This document shows, in pieces, positions 17,405-26,021 of a DNA stretch of 28,103 nucleotides (positions are counted from its first letter, which is position 1; each line of letters begins with the position of its first letter). The notes beneath the pieces were generated by a model that searched no databases, had not been told where the DNA came from, and was given only the letters and a program-made list of their open reading frames with translations. The DNA is from Ascoidea tarda (nom. inval.). Taxonomy: Eukaryota; Ascomycota; Saccharomycetes; Ascoideales; Ascoideaceae. The stretch is from positions 1 through 28,103 of the forward strand of contig JAKTTS010000171.1 of NCBI GenBank assembly GCA_030560485.1, written 5' to 3'. Made by a program: the position numbers and the translations under genes.

Positions 17405-20400
17405 ATGTCAAATCCTTTTGATGATGATAATTCCATAAGTCCTTTTCGTTCTTCAAACAAGTACTCAGTGTCCCCATTGATTAGAAAACCAGAACGATCA
17501 GTCATTAATACCTCTCCAAGAAAAAACAATGAAAGTGTCATGTCTGATGATATGTCATTTAATGCTTTCCCAAGGGAAAGCACTAGTGGACCACCTTCCC
17601 CAACTAAAAAATTCTCTCCTTCAGTATCCTTCAACAGACGTTCAAAACAAAATCTTGAGAATAAAAGTATTTTACAATCTTCTCCAAGCATATTTGGCGC
17701 ATCAACTGCCAACTCAAATTTTAATGATACAATTGGTCTCAATAATTTAAACTCTGATAGTTTACTGTCCACAACTCCTCGATCTCAATGGACAAGGCTA
17801 GAGTCACCAAAAAGAACTAGACAAGCAAGTGTTATTATTGAGGAAGATGAAAATCAATCAATTTTTAGCGGTTTTAAAAAATCAAATGGAACCAAAGAAA
17901 AACCCTTTATTATTGATCTTGATGAAGATGACAAATTTGATGAAAAATATGATGATATGATCCAATTGGATTCTCCAACAAAATCTTTGGGTAGAACTGG
18001 GTCCCAATATTCAAGATTGTCCAATAGTAAAGTTCTTCCTCCACCAAAACCAATTTTTTCAGCGTCAACTTTCGTTAAAGCTAACCAAGATCAACAAAAT
18101 TTTAGATCTCTAAAAGATTCGACTGTTCCAAATTTAAACATGAACCAGAGACTTAGTCAAGATTCCTTTAGTGAAAATGAAAATCAATTTAGTGAAAAGA
18201 TAGATTATTTGAATTCTGCTCATACTCCACTTGGTTCTAGTGATAGATTTTCTTTTGATAAAAGTGAATCCAACTACTCAAATAATACTTATAACCATCC
18301 AAACTCAAGTGAAAAAAACTTCTTTTATGAAAAAGGTGCACAAAGTCCCTACAATGATTATGATGCTATGACAGAAGTCTCTTTTGGAAATCAAAATCAA
18401 AATCAAAATCAAAATCAAAATCAAAACCAACAAAGAGACTATGATTATAACACCGTTGGCACTGATGGAGTCCAATCTATAAATTCGGGTGAAACTAATA
18501 ATCTTGACAAAAATATGATGCACTCAATTCCTCTTCAACAACAACCAAGAAGGAAAAAATCAAGAATTAGAAAACAAATCCCAATGAAAAATGGTACTTT
18601 TGTTCTTGAAAATCCAATTCCAACAAAATTAGCCTCGTTCTTGCCTAAAAGAGACGATAAAGAATTTCTATTTGTTAGATACACTGCATGTACAACTGAT
18701 CCAGACGATTTTGTTAAAAGTGGTTTTACTTTAAGAGCCTCGCAGGCAGGTAGAGAAACCCAGGTCGCTATTTGTATAACTCTTTATAATGAAGATGAAA
18801 TTGCATTTACCAGAACTATGCATGCTGTTCTAAAAAACATTGCTCATTTATGTAAAAGAAATAGATCAAGAGTTTGGGGTGAAGATGGCTGGAAAAAAGG
18901 ACAGGTTATTATTGTTGCAGACGGAAGAGCCAAAATTCACCCAGGAGTGCTTGAAGTACTTGGTGGTCTTGGTGTCTATCAAGATGGTATTGCCAAAGAT
19001 CATATCAACAATGACGCTGTAGAAGCTCATATCTTTGAATACACAACCCAAGTATCAATGGACACAGATTTAAAATTTCAGGGTGCTGAAAAAGGTATAG
19101 TTCCTGTTCAAATTTTATTCTGTCTTAAGGAAAACAACAAGAAGAAGATTAATTCTCATAGGTGGTTGTTTAATGCATTTTGTCCATTATTGGATCCAAA
19201 TGTGTGTGTTTTGTTGGATGTTGGAACAAGACCTGAAGCTCCAGCAATTTATCATTTGTGGAAAGCCTTTGACAATGATTCTAATGTTGCCGGTGCTGCA
19301 GGAGAAATTATTGCAATGAAAGAAAAAGGAGGGTTAAATTTGTTAAATCCGCTTGTTGCTTCACAAAATTTTGAATATAAAATGTCTAATATTTTGGATA
19401 AACCCTTGGAATCTGTGTTTGGATATATTTCTGTTTTACCTGGTGCATTGTCTGCATATAGGTACTGTGCTTTGAAAAATCATGATGATGGAACTGGTCC
19501 TTTATATTCTTATTTCAAGGGCGAAACTTTAGCTGGATCAAGTAGAGACGTTTTCTCTGCTAACATGTATTTAGCTGAAGATCGTATTTTATGTTGGGAA
19601 TTAGTTGCTAAAAAAAACGAAAAATGGGTTTTGAAATATGTTAAACAAGCAAAAGGTGAAACTGATGTTCCGGATAATATTCCAGAATTTATTTCTCAAA
19701 GAAGAAGATGGCTTAATGGTGCTTTATTTGCAGCTCTTTATTCTCAAATTCATTTCAGACAAATTTGGCAAACAGATCATTCGTTTTTAAGAAAGACATT
19801 CCTTCACATTGAATTTTTCTATCAATTTATCCAATTGATTTTTTCATTATTTTCTCTTGGAAACTTTTATATTGCATTTTACTTTTTGGCTGGTTCTATG
19901 GTTAATAGTGATATTATTCCCAACAATGGTGGTTACTGGTTATTCACCATTTTCAAGTATTTTTGCATTTGTGATTTGACCGCCATATTCATTATATCAA
20001 TGGGAAATAGGCCTCAAGGTGCAAAACATCTTTATCTTTTTAGTATGATATTATTGACTATATGTGCGTTGTATGCGACAGGTTGTGGTTTCTATTTTAT
20101 ATTCAGTACTTTGGGATCTTCGGATGATGTAGACAAAGAGGCTTCTTTTAATATTGTTGTTTCATTATTATCCACATATGGGCTTTATGCAATAATGTCA
20201 TTTATTTATTTGGACCCATGGCACATTTTCAATTCGTTTTTCCAATACTTTCTCATGTTACCATTTTACACTTGCACATTACAAATCTATGCATTTTGCA
20301 ATACTCATGATGTTTCATGGGGTACCAAGGGTGATAATCAAGTTGCTACAGATTTAGGTACAGCTATTATTAAAGTTGATGAGTCTGGACAAGAAATCGT

Positions 20401-20815
20401 TGAAGTAGATATCCGAACTGGAGGAGATATTGATACTGGGTATGAAGAAACATTGTTTAATTTAAGGGCCAGAAGACAAACTCCTAGAGGAATTAAGACA
20501 ATTCAAGAAAAACAGGTTTCTGAAACAGATTATTATAGAGACATTAGAACTAGAGTGGTCTTATTTTGGTTAATTAGTAATATGATTTTAGTTATGATTA
20601 TCACACAGGTATTTCAAGTTGGAACTAATGGTGGTAACACCTATTTGGCATTCATTCTTTGGTCTGTTGCAGCATTGGCAGCATTTAGGGCATTGGGATC
20701 ATTGTTCTATCTTTTCCATTTGTTTATGAGATGGTGTGTTGAAACCAAACATAAAATGGATGATAGTGGATATGATATGAATGTTTTCAAATTTAAATTC
20801 ACACGTACTGATTAA
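17405..20815 (+). CDS. Chitin synthase, class I/II (CHS1/CHS2 family), 1136 aa
   Basis: Plasma-membrane GT2 enzyme that polymerises GlcNAc from UDP-GlcNAc into chitin for septum or wall repair. Residues 1-~400 are disordered and Ser/Asn-rich, starting [10 protein letters not shown], with an (Asn-Gln)n run encoded at 18389-18430 and a basic stretch [10 protein letters not shown]. The catalytic part begins near [12 protein letters not shown] and has [39 protein letters not shown] (Asp605), QNFEY at 654-658, [16 protein letters not shown], the EDR motif at 725-727 and the product-site QRRRW at 765-769. Several hydrophobic segments follow from about residue 800, ending with [12 protein letters not shown] and a short C-terminal tail. 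The overall size and long N-terminal tail resemble S. cerevisiae CHS1 (1131 aa) more than CHS2 (963 aa), but orthology needs a tree. Confidence 0.97.
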   Translation: MSNPFDDDNSISPFRSSNKYSVSPLIRKPERSVINTSPRKNNESVMSDDMSFNAFPRESTSGPPSPTKKFSPSVSFNRRSKQNLENKSILQSSPSIFGASTANSNFNDTIGLNNLNSDSLLSTTPRSQWTRLESPKRTRQASVIIEEDENQSIFSGFKKSNGTKEKPFIIDLDEDDKFDEKYDDMIQLDSPTKSLGRTGSQYSRLSNSKVLPPPKPIFSASTFVKANQDQQNFRSLKDSTVPNLNMNQRLSQDSFSENENQFSEKIDYLNSAHTPLGSSDRFSFDKSESNYSNNTYNHPNSSEKNFFYEKGAQSPYNDYDAMTEVSFGNQNQNQNQNQNQNQQRDYDYNTVGTDGVQSINSGETNNLDKNMMHSIPLQQQPRRKKSRIRKQIPMKNGTFVLENPIPTKLASFLPKRDDKEFLFVRYTACTTDPDDFVKSGFTLRASQAGRETQVAICITLYNEDEIAFTRTMHAVLKNIAHLCKRNRSRVWGEDGWKKGQVIIVADGRAKIHPGVLEVLGGLGVYQDGIAKDHINNDAVEAHIFEYTTQVSMDTDLKFQGAEKGIVPVQILFCLKENNKKKINSHRWLFNAFCPLLDPNVCVLLDVGTRPEAPAIYHLWKAFDNDSNVAGAAGEIIAMKEKGGLNLLNPLVASQNFEYKMSNILDKPLESVFGYISVLPGALSAYRYCALKNHDDGTGPLYSYFKGETLAGSSRDVFSANMYLAEDRILCWELVAKKNEKWVLKYVKQAKGETDVPDNIPEFISQRRRWLNGALFAALYSQIHFRQIWQTDHSFLRKTFLHIEFFYQFIQLIFSLFSLGNFYIAFYFLAGSMVNSDIIPNNGGYWLFTIFKYFCICDLTAIFIISMGNRPQGAKHLYLFSMILLTICALYATGCGFYFIFSTLGSSDDVDKEASFNIVVSLLSTYGLYAIMSFIYLDPWHIFNSFFQYFLMLPFYTCTLQIYAFCNTHDVSWGTKGDNQVATDLGTAIIKVDESGQEIVEVDIRTGGDIDTGYEETLFNLRARRQTPRGIKTIQEKQVSETDYYRDIRTRVVLFWLISNMILVMIITQVFQVGTNGGNTYLAFILWSVAALAAFRALGSLFYLFHLFMRWCVETKHKMDDSGYDMNVFKFKFTRTD
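18389..18430 (+). repeat. CAAAAT hexanucleotide repeat coding Asn-Gln repeats
   Basis: About six to seven AATCAA units in frame inside the disordered N-terminal region of the chitin synthase. Confidence 0.9.
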
Positions 20816-20964
20816 TATAAAAGATGTGCTATAAACTATTATATGTTATTTTTTTAAGATAATTTTTTTTTTAAAGTCTATTATGAGATTTTATTTGAAC
20901 TTTAGTGGATTGATACTTGTTTATATTTTTGGAGACTTGAGTTTAATTGTTATAGTTTTTGTTT

Positions 20965-21019
20965 TAATTTTTTTTATTTTTTTTATTTTATTTTTTTTAT
21001 TTTATTTTTTTTATTTTTT
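20965..21019. repeat. T-rich minisatellite (TTTTATTTTTTTTA-type units)
   Basis: T runs broken at regular spacing by single A, several units long. Followed at 21050-21072 by three copies of GAGTTTTT. Confidence 0.8.
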
Positions 21020-21049
21020 GTTTATCAAGTAAGATTTTGTTGTTAGTTT

Positions 21050-21072
21050 GAGTTTTTGAGTTTTTGAGTTTT
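21050..21072. repeat. 8-bp tandem repeat GAGTTTTT
   Basis: Three successive copies, the last one a base shorter, in the 3' flank of MED6. Confidence 0.8.
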
Positions 21073-21176
21073 GATGGTATATTATAATTAGTTATATTGA
21101 TACCCTATATATGACAAATAAATGAAAAAAATAGTTTAACATGTAGTTTGTTTTTGGGTAAAATTCATTGGTAGTT

Positions 21177-21875
21177 TTAATATGGTTTTTGATTTTTGTA
21201 AGTTACTTTTATAAGTTGATCAAATATTACTGAAGGCTGGGCCTGTATTACAGATTCATCGATAGCAGATTGAGACTCTGTGTTAGATTTTTGTGTCTGG
21301 CTCAAATTCACAGAACCATCATTAATGGGAATTGTTGAGGTTTGAGACACGTTATTGTTGGTAGCATTGGTGGCGTTATTGCTTTCATTTATGGAATCCA
21401 TATTAGGATCAACAATGTATCCATGGCCCTGTGAGGGAGAGAAATAAGCTAAATTTCTTATTGAATCTAGGGAATTCCTCAAAGCCAAACAGGTATTTAA
21501 TAGTCTTGATTGGACAATTGAATGGATTGTAGGGGCCATGTAAATATTTACACCAATTATAAAGTAATCAGCAACTGGAACAGTCTCGTTGATCGACAAG
21601 CGATTTTGCTTTCTGATGATCCAAAAATCGGGCTCTTTGACATGAGCAACAATGAATTCAGTTCCAGTCATTTTTTTCAATTCAGATAGCAAATTCCTGT
21701 TATAAAAGTTTTCTGAAAATTGAGCCTGCATCTTTAATACTTGATTGTTTGAAGTTCTGTCGTAGAATGGAGACTGAGAAAAGTAGTCGAGCACATTGTC
21801 TGTGTTGATGCCAAACATCTGAATCCACTCAGGGTTCCTCCACTGCAACTCGTCTAATACTAGTTTGTCGCTCAT
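21177..21875 (-). CDS. MED6: Mediator subunit Med6, 232 aa
   Basis: Subunit of the Mediator head module that couples activators to RNA polymerase II; nuclear. The conserved fold is complete: ELQWRNPEWIQMFG, NVLDYFSQSPFYDRTSNNQV, LKKMTGTEFIVAHVKEP, FWIIRKQNRL, VPVADYFIIGVNIYMAPTI and the helix SRLLNTCLALRNSLDSIRN, then the Tyr/Pro strip YFSPSQGHGY. The C-terminal ~70 residues are Asn/Ser/Gln-rich with a short hydrophobic end (VIFDQLIKVTY). Shorter than the ~295-aa S. cerevisiae protein, with the difference in the variable C-terminal part. Divergent from FYV4 across 187 bp. Confidence 0.95.
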   Translation of the reverse strand: MSDKLVLDELQWRNPEWIQMFGINTDNVLDYFSQSPFYDRTSNNQVLKMQAQFSENFYNRNLLSELKKMTGTEFIVAHVKEPDFWIIRKQNRLSINETVPVADYFIIGVNIYMAPTIHSIVQSRLLNTCLALRNSLDSIRNLAYFSPSQGHGYIVDPNMDSINESNNATNATNNNVSQTSTIPINDGSVNLSQTQKSNTESQSAIDESVIQAQPSVIFDQLIKVTYKNQKPY

Positions 21876-22062
21876 CTCTTATGGTTCAATATCTCCAACT
21901 GAGCATCGCTGGACGATTACTTCCTTTTTTTTTGTCTGTTGTTTTGATTATATTGTGGAGTCTCAAACGGGTAACCGCACTGTTTTTTTGGTGTTTGCAA
22001 GGCCAATTGAAGAGCGGTTTTGAAGCAGCTCAGAAGAGTGGGAAACAATAGTGTGTAGAACA
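21876..22062. promoter_or_regulatory. Bidirectional promoter between MED6 and FYV4
   Basis: Only 187 bp separate the two divergent ATGs, so both promoters must lie here. It contains poly-T (21927-21934) and no clear TATA. The same divergent arrangement exists in S. cerevisiae. Confidence 0.6.
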
Positions 22063-22533
22063 ATGAACAAGTTGAAAATAATTAACCAGGCAAGATCGTT
22101 TGTATCCACTAGTCTTGCCTTGCGAAGACTACCAGCCCTTGACCAAAGTAATCCATTGACGGCAGTTGGGCGATTTATATATCCAATCCCCAAACCTACT
22201 AAAGAAATACCAGATGTGAAAACTTTTTTGGAAAAGATTGGTAGAAATGCTGCTGAAAACGAAGAGGTGTTTGAATCGTGGAACGAGTTTTTTAGAATTT
22301 CTGCAGAAGAAATGAAAGAAAAAGGTATTGAGACCGATGTTAGAAGATACATTATAAACTGGAGGTATAAATTCATTTCTTCAAAGGGAAAGGTTAAATT
22401 GGTGAATTTGAAATTAGGCACAAAGAAGAATGGTGGTGAGAGAAACAGAAGAGAGCATGAAGGTAGATTGAAGAATCAAAAGAGAGCTGAATTGAGAAAG
22501 AAATATGAAGAAAGCATGAATACCTCAGCTTAA
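22063..22533 (+). CDS. FYV4: Mitochondrial small ribosomal subunit protein mS41 (IGR-motif protein), 156 aa
   Basis: Component of the mitochondrial small ribosomal subunit. The N-terminus (MNKLKIINQARSFVSTSLAL) is basic, hydroxylated and without acids, as expected of a mitochondrial presequence. The IGR domain follows: VKTFLEKIGR with the name-giving Ile-Gly-Arg at 59-61, FESWNEFFRISAEEMKEKGI and RRYIINWRYKF. The C-terminal ~50 residues are highly basic (RNRREHEGRLKNQKRAELRKK), suited to rRNA binding. The frame is open from 22051, but the first ATG is 22063 and the presequence begins cleanly there. Somewhat longer than S. cerevisiae Fyv4 (130 aa). Position next to MED6 matches the S. cerevisiae order and supports orthology. 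Confidence 0.88.
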   Translation: MNKLKIINQARSFVSTSLALRRLPALDQSNPLTAVGRFIYPIPKPTKEIPDVKTFLEKIGRNAAENEEVFESWNEFFRISAEEMKEKGIETDVRRYIINWRYKFISSKGKVKLVNLKLGTKKNGGERNRREHEGRLKNQKRAELRKKYEESMNTSA

Positions 22534-22740
22534 AATTGTAAAGTTTTAAAAGTTCGTTTTTTTAAATTGAATAAAACTTGTAAATAAAAATAAAAATAGA
22601 AAAAAAGAATAAAACAAAAACAAAAACAAAAATACAGGAACTTGAAAATTTATAGTATATATTTGATTGTTTTTAATTTTTGTTAATTGAATTCTATATT
22701 TATATTCTAAATACTATGATATTTAAGTGGTATATTTAAT

Positions 22741-23325
22741 TTATAAGTTTACCTGAATCAGTTTGAATTTCTTCAACTCGTTTTCTAACCACTTGGCTTC
22801 ATTTTCCATTACTTCCATTGATCTTGGTTTCCTTTCGATGTCTGGAGACACTACCATTTGTTTTCTTTTATATTCGTTTGGATCATAATTTTTTTCTTTT
22901 GCTATTTTTATTTTTTGGTGTTCAATTAATATATCGGATAATTCGAAATTAAACTGGTCTAATTTATCATAAATCCCGTCGCCATATTCGTCTTTTTTAT
23001 ATCTAGGAATTATATGGGCATGTAAATGAGGAACGCTTTGGCCAGCAGAAGGACCATCTTGAATTGATATATTCAACGCATCAGCTTTATACATCTTTTC
23101 AATGAATTCGTGAATTTTTTGGACAGTTAATATGAAATCAATGGATTCTTCACTAGTCAACTCTTTTAATCTTGCAACCACTCTTAATGGACAAACTAAA
23201 ACATGGCCAGGAACTATTGGCTTCAAGTTAACCAAAGCAAAAGAGTAATTTGATCTATAAAATACTTGAGAAGTGACTGGAAACTTGGAGAAATAAACTA
23301 TTCCTTTGTTTGTCATTCTTTTCAT
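22741..23325 (-). CDS. HNT2: Fhit-type dinucleoside triphosphate hydrolase (HIT family), 194 aa
   Basis: Hydrolyses diadenosine 5',5'''-P1,P3-triphosphate (Ap3A) to AMP and ADP. Family sequence is clear: VYFSKFPVTSQVFYRSNYSF, ALVNLKPIVPGHVLVCPLR, NISIQDGPSAGQSVPHLHAH with the histidine triad at His100, His102 and His104 (His102 is expected to be the nucleophile), then IIPRYKKDEYGDGIYDKLD. A Lys/Glu-rich C-terminal helix (RSMEVMENEAKWLENELKKF) follows, as in S. cerevisiae Hnt2 (217 aa). Met1 and Met4 (MKRMTNKG) are both possible starts; I kept the first. No intron is needed here. Divergent from TSA1 over a 960-bp region. Confidence 0.93.
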   Translation of the reverse strand: MKRMTNKGIVYFSKFPVTSQVFYRSNYSFALVNLKPIVPGHVLVCPLRVVARLKELTSEESIDFILTVQKIHEFIEKMYKADALNISIQDGPSAGQSVPHLHAHIIPRYKKDEYGDGIYDKLDQFNFELSDILIEHQKIKIAKEKNYDPNEYKRKQMVVSPDIERKPRSMEVMENEAKWLENELKKFKLIQVNL

Positions 23326-23953
23326 CCTCTCTGGTTCAGTTTGTTTTAATTTAATTTAATTTAATTTCCTAATGAACAACAAAATTCGATGAATACCTGA
23401 AGAGTATGTTTATCGCTATTTCTTTTGAATTCAATTTCATTAAGTGATTACGTCCGAAAAACAAAAGTAAACCCCGTACTTGTCCGAACCGGAAAACGAT
23501 CAATAGAAAAACCGTAATTCAACGGAAAAGCAAAACAGATTAGGTTATTCAAGAAGAACCAAAAACCATAGAATAAGAACTAAAATAACATATTTATTGA
23601 ATTTAAAATAATTATTGATCAATACGTGATAACAAGCAAGACCTTTTATCAATGATAGACTAAAAAGTTTGACATTAAAGCATTACATTTAATCAAAAAA
23701 CAGCGTAAGCTTTTACATGAGGAAACACAACAATAAGTGTTTACTGTTTTTATAAGTTTCAAGAAAATAAATAGGCTGCAAAAGTAAAGAACTTGAACAT
23801 AAGAAAATCAAAAGCAAAGAAGTAAAACTGGCTTACTCTTTGACATAAATGACGAGGAGCTTCTTGAACATTTTGTGAAGCAATGGTAGAAAACAGTGTT
23901 GCCAAAAGCGGAATTTTTCCTTCTGCAGCTAAGCAGTGATGATAAGCATTTGC

Positions 23954-23968
23954 ACGCGTGTAACGCGT
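23954..23968. promoter_or_regulatory. Two ACGCGT (MCB) elements upstream of TSA1
   Basis: ACGCGT at 23954-23959 and 23963-23968, with 3 bp between them. In S. cerevisiae this is the MluI cell-cycle box bound by MBF (Mbp1-Swi6). Two perfect copies of a CpG-rich hexamer are unlikely by chance in this AT-rich DNA. Confidence 0.5.
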
Positions 23969-24025
23969 CAGACCCGCGCAAAGCTCTTGAAAAGAAAACG
24001 CGGAAGAGACGTGGGGCAAGAAACG

Positions 24026-24030
24026 AGGGG
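24026..24030 (+). promoter_or_regulatory. TSA1: STRE (AGGGG)
   Basis: AGGGG core of the Msn2/Msn4 stress-response element, 259 bp upstream of the TSA1 ATG. A five-base core is weak evidence alone, but it sits with the Yap1-type site. Confidence 0.4.
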
Positions 24031-24094
24031 CGTGATGAGCAAGGAGTGTGGATCGCAGAACGGGCTGGCTCTGGTATTAATAATAGAGCGCTCA

Positions 24095-24101
24095 TTAGTA
24101 A
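24095..24101. promoter_or_regulatory. TSA1: Yap1-type response element TTAGTAA
   Basis: TTAGTAA, a listed Yap1 recognition sequence, 188 bp upstream of the TSA1 ATG. TSA1 is a peroxide-induced Yap1/Skn7 target in S. cerevisiae. Confidence 0.55.
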
Positions 24102-24166
24102 GAGGCCGAGATCTAGAGGGAAGCCGTTACCCGTCTGCTGGAATCATCCTTGAAGTTCTGTGCAAG

Positions 24167-24174
24167 TATATAAG
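24167..24174 (+). promoter_or_regulatory. TSA1: TATA box of TSA1
   Basis: TATATAAG, a consensus TATA element (TATAWAAR), 115 bp upstream of the ATG. Consistent with a strongly expressed, stress-inducible gene. Confidence 0.65.
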
Positions 24175-24288
24175 CCTGGGAAGTTGCTCTGATTTTTCAT
24201 CTGGTGTTTCTATTCCTCATCCAATTGTCCTCATCAATTCTTCTTCAGTTATCCTAATCTCTAACTATTTTAATTGCTTTATACTAAT

Positions 24289-24876
24289 ATGTCTGCATAC
24301 GTCCAAAAACCAGCTCCAGCTTTCTCTAAAACCGCTGTTGTTGACGGTTTATTTGAAACTGTTTCCTTAGATCAATATAAAGGTAAATGGGTTTTATTGG
24401 CTTTTATCCCATTAGCTTTCACTTTTGTTTGTCCAACTGAAATTATTGCTTACTCTGAAGCTGTTAAGAAGTTTTCTGAAAAAGACTGCCAAGTTTTATT
24501 TGCTTCCACTGATTCTGAATACTCTTTATTAGCCTGGACTAATGTTGCCAGAAAAGATGGTGGTTTAGGTCCAATCAACATTCCATTAGTTGCTGACACC
24601 AACCACTCCTTATCCAAAGACTATGGTGTTTTGATTCCAGAAGAAGGTGTTGCTTTAAGAGGTATTTTCTTAATTGACCCAAGAGGTATCTTAAGACAAA
24701 TCACTATCAACGACTTGCCAGTTGGTAGAAATGTTGATGAATCTTTAAGATTATTGGAAGCTTTCCAATTCACTGAAAAATACGGTGAAGTTTGTCCAGC
24801 TAACTGGACTCCAGGTGAATTAACCATCAAACCAGACGTTGCCGACTCCAAAGAATATTTCAACAAAGCTAACTAA
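24289..24876 (+). CDS. TSA1: Typical 2-Cys peroxiredoxin (thioredoxin peroxidase), 195 aa
   Basis: Reduces hydrogen and organic peroxides with electrons from thioredoxin, and can act as a chaperone after overoxidation; cytosolic. Peroxidatic Cys48 lies in FTFVCPTEI and resolving Cys169 in GEVCPANW. The GGLG loop (91-94) and C-terminal Tyr190-Phe191 are both present, the pair of motifs that makes eukaryotic Prx sensitive to overoxidation. Length is one residue less than S. cerevisiae Tsa1 (196 aa). The frame is open from 24274 but the first ATG, 24289, gives the conserved start [12 protein letters not shown]. Codon use is strongly biased to a few codons (GGT, TTA, AGA, CCA, GCT), as expected of a very highly expressed gene and unlike its neighbours. 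Confidence 0.98.
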   Translation: MSAYVQKPAPAFSKTAVVDGLFETVSLDQYKGKWVLLAFIPLAFTFVCPTEIIAYSEAVKKFSEKDCQVLFASTDSEYSLLAWTNVARKDGGLGPINIPLVADTNHSLSKDYGVLIPEEGVALRGIFLIDPRGILRQITINDLPVGRNVDESLRLLEAFQFTEKYGEVCPANWTPGELTIKPDVADSKEYFNKAN

Positions 24877-25862
24877 ATAAATACGATCGTATAATGTAAT
24901 TACAATCTATGAACTTGATTTTTGATTTTTGACTTTACCTCTCCTGTTTCTCTAATTTATAATCCATAAACCTACTATATATTTTCAATAAATCTTTGTA
25001 GACTATCATCTTACTCACTTACTACTCACTAATTGCTCAATACAACAAATCACGAACTAATGGCATATTCTTTATTATAAACTCCCCGTTTCTGATTGGC
25101 CAATTGCCGATGGTTTTTCAGCACAACACGCTTCCTAATCTCTATCGTCTGCCACCACAGTCAATTCCTCATCGACATACAAATGCACTCCGACAATTGT
25201 ATCCAAAGAAGCCATTGAAAAAATGCTCGTTGATTATCTCACATTTCCTGTCTCATCTCATCTCAGAAGCGATTTGAGCAGGTTTATCGTGCCCACTGAT
25301 ATTTGATTCCTTTTGCATTTTTCTACAGTTATGCTTTCTCAATCTCACCAAATCCACCAAATTCACCACAACGGCGAAATAAATGCATGCAGACACCACC
25401 GCTAAAAGCATATACACGAATCAGTATGCATTATCAGTACCCACGAAAACAACCAAATCGACAAATCAAAAGCTGCAAACTCACAAGGACAAAATCAGTT
25501 TATATCTTGCCTGAAATTTTAATCTGTCTGTTTTATTCAGTTTTATTTCTATCGAAGTATCAATAAAACTCTTTTTCACTGTTTTACCTTGCTCGTTTTC
25601 AATTAAAGAATGATTATATCGTAGTTAATCATCTCCACTGACCTGCAACAATCCTAAGACAGAGAGAGATTCAATACACAATACAGAAAAAAAACCTAAA
25701 GTTATCATAACTCAAATCAAAAAATAAAATTTCTATCATTCATCCATTCAGTTATTTATTGGGTTTATTTTACAATACATTATATTGTATTATCATTTTG
25801 AATCAAAATTTAAAACCCAAATAGATCATTCCTATCTTTTTTATATTTCAACGCTCAATAAA
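24877..25862. other. Upstream region of the Zn2Cys6 regulator / 3' flank of TSA1
   Basis: No gene supported. An open frame at 25303-25566 has no recognisable motif and unbiased composition. The region near 25246-25266 repeats TCTCA. At 25772-25791 there is an inverted repeat: ACAATA and TATTGT flank a 5-bp spacer. The last ~250 bp before 25863 are AT-rich leader/promoter. Confidence 0.55.
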
Positions 25863-25985
25863 ATGGGCTCAAATTTAGACATTAATCCTGATAACTCTCC
25901 TTCTATAATGGCGAATTCAAAGGAAAACGATGCACCTCAACCTCAAAAACCTCAAACTCAAATCATCTCTAATAATGATAATAAC

Positions 25986-26021
<36 letters not shown>

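Larger units (their letters stand above)
20816..21176. other. Convergent 3' region between chitin synthase and MED6
   Basis: No gene seen. It is dominated by T-rich simple sequence and probably holds termination/polyadenylation signals for both convergent genes. Confidence 0.65.
23326..24288. other. Divergent upstream region between HNT2 and TSA1
   Basis: No protein gene supported. The HNT2-proximal half is AT-rich and includes the palindromic CCGAACCGG (23484-23492), the kind of CGG inverted pair bound by Zn2Cys6 factors. The TSA1-proximal part from 23945 to 24130 is GC-rich and motif-dense (MCB, STRE, Yap1-type sites), ending in a TATA box and a pyrimidine-rich leader before the TSA1 ATG. 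Confidence 0.6.

Noticed and set aside
22051-22062. GTG-started N-terminal extension of FYV4
   Set aside because: Only four codons before an ATG that begins a normal mitochondrial presequence.
23759-24153. Overlapping frames on both strands in the GC-rich TSA1 upstream region
   Set aside because: GC-rich DNA has fewer chance stops; the translations are Arg/Ser-rich without family features, and the interval is better explained as promoter.
24274-24288. TTG-started extension of TSA1
   Set aside because: The conserved Tsa1 N-terminus starts exactly at the ATG at 24289.
25303-25566. 87-codon frame upstream of the zinc-cluster gene
   Set aside because: No motif, unbiased codons, and located in a promoter region.
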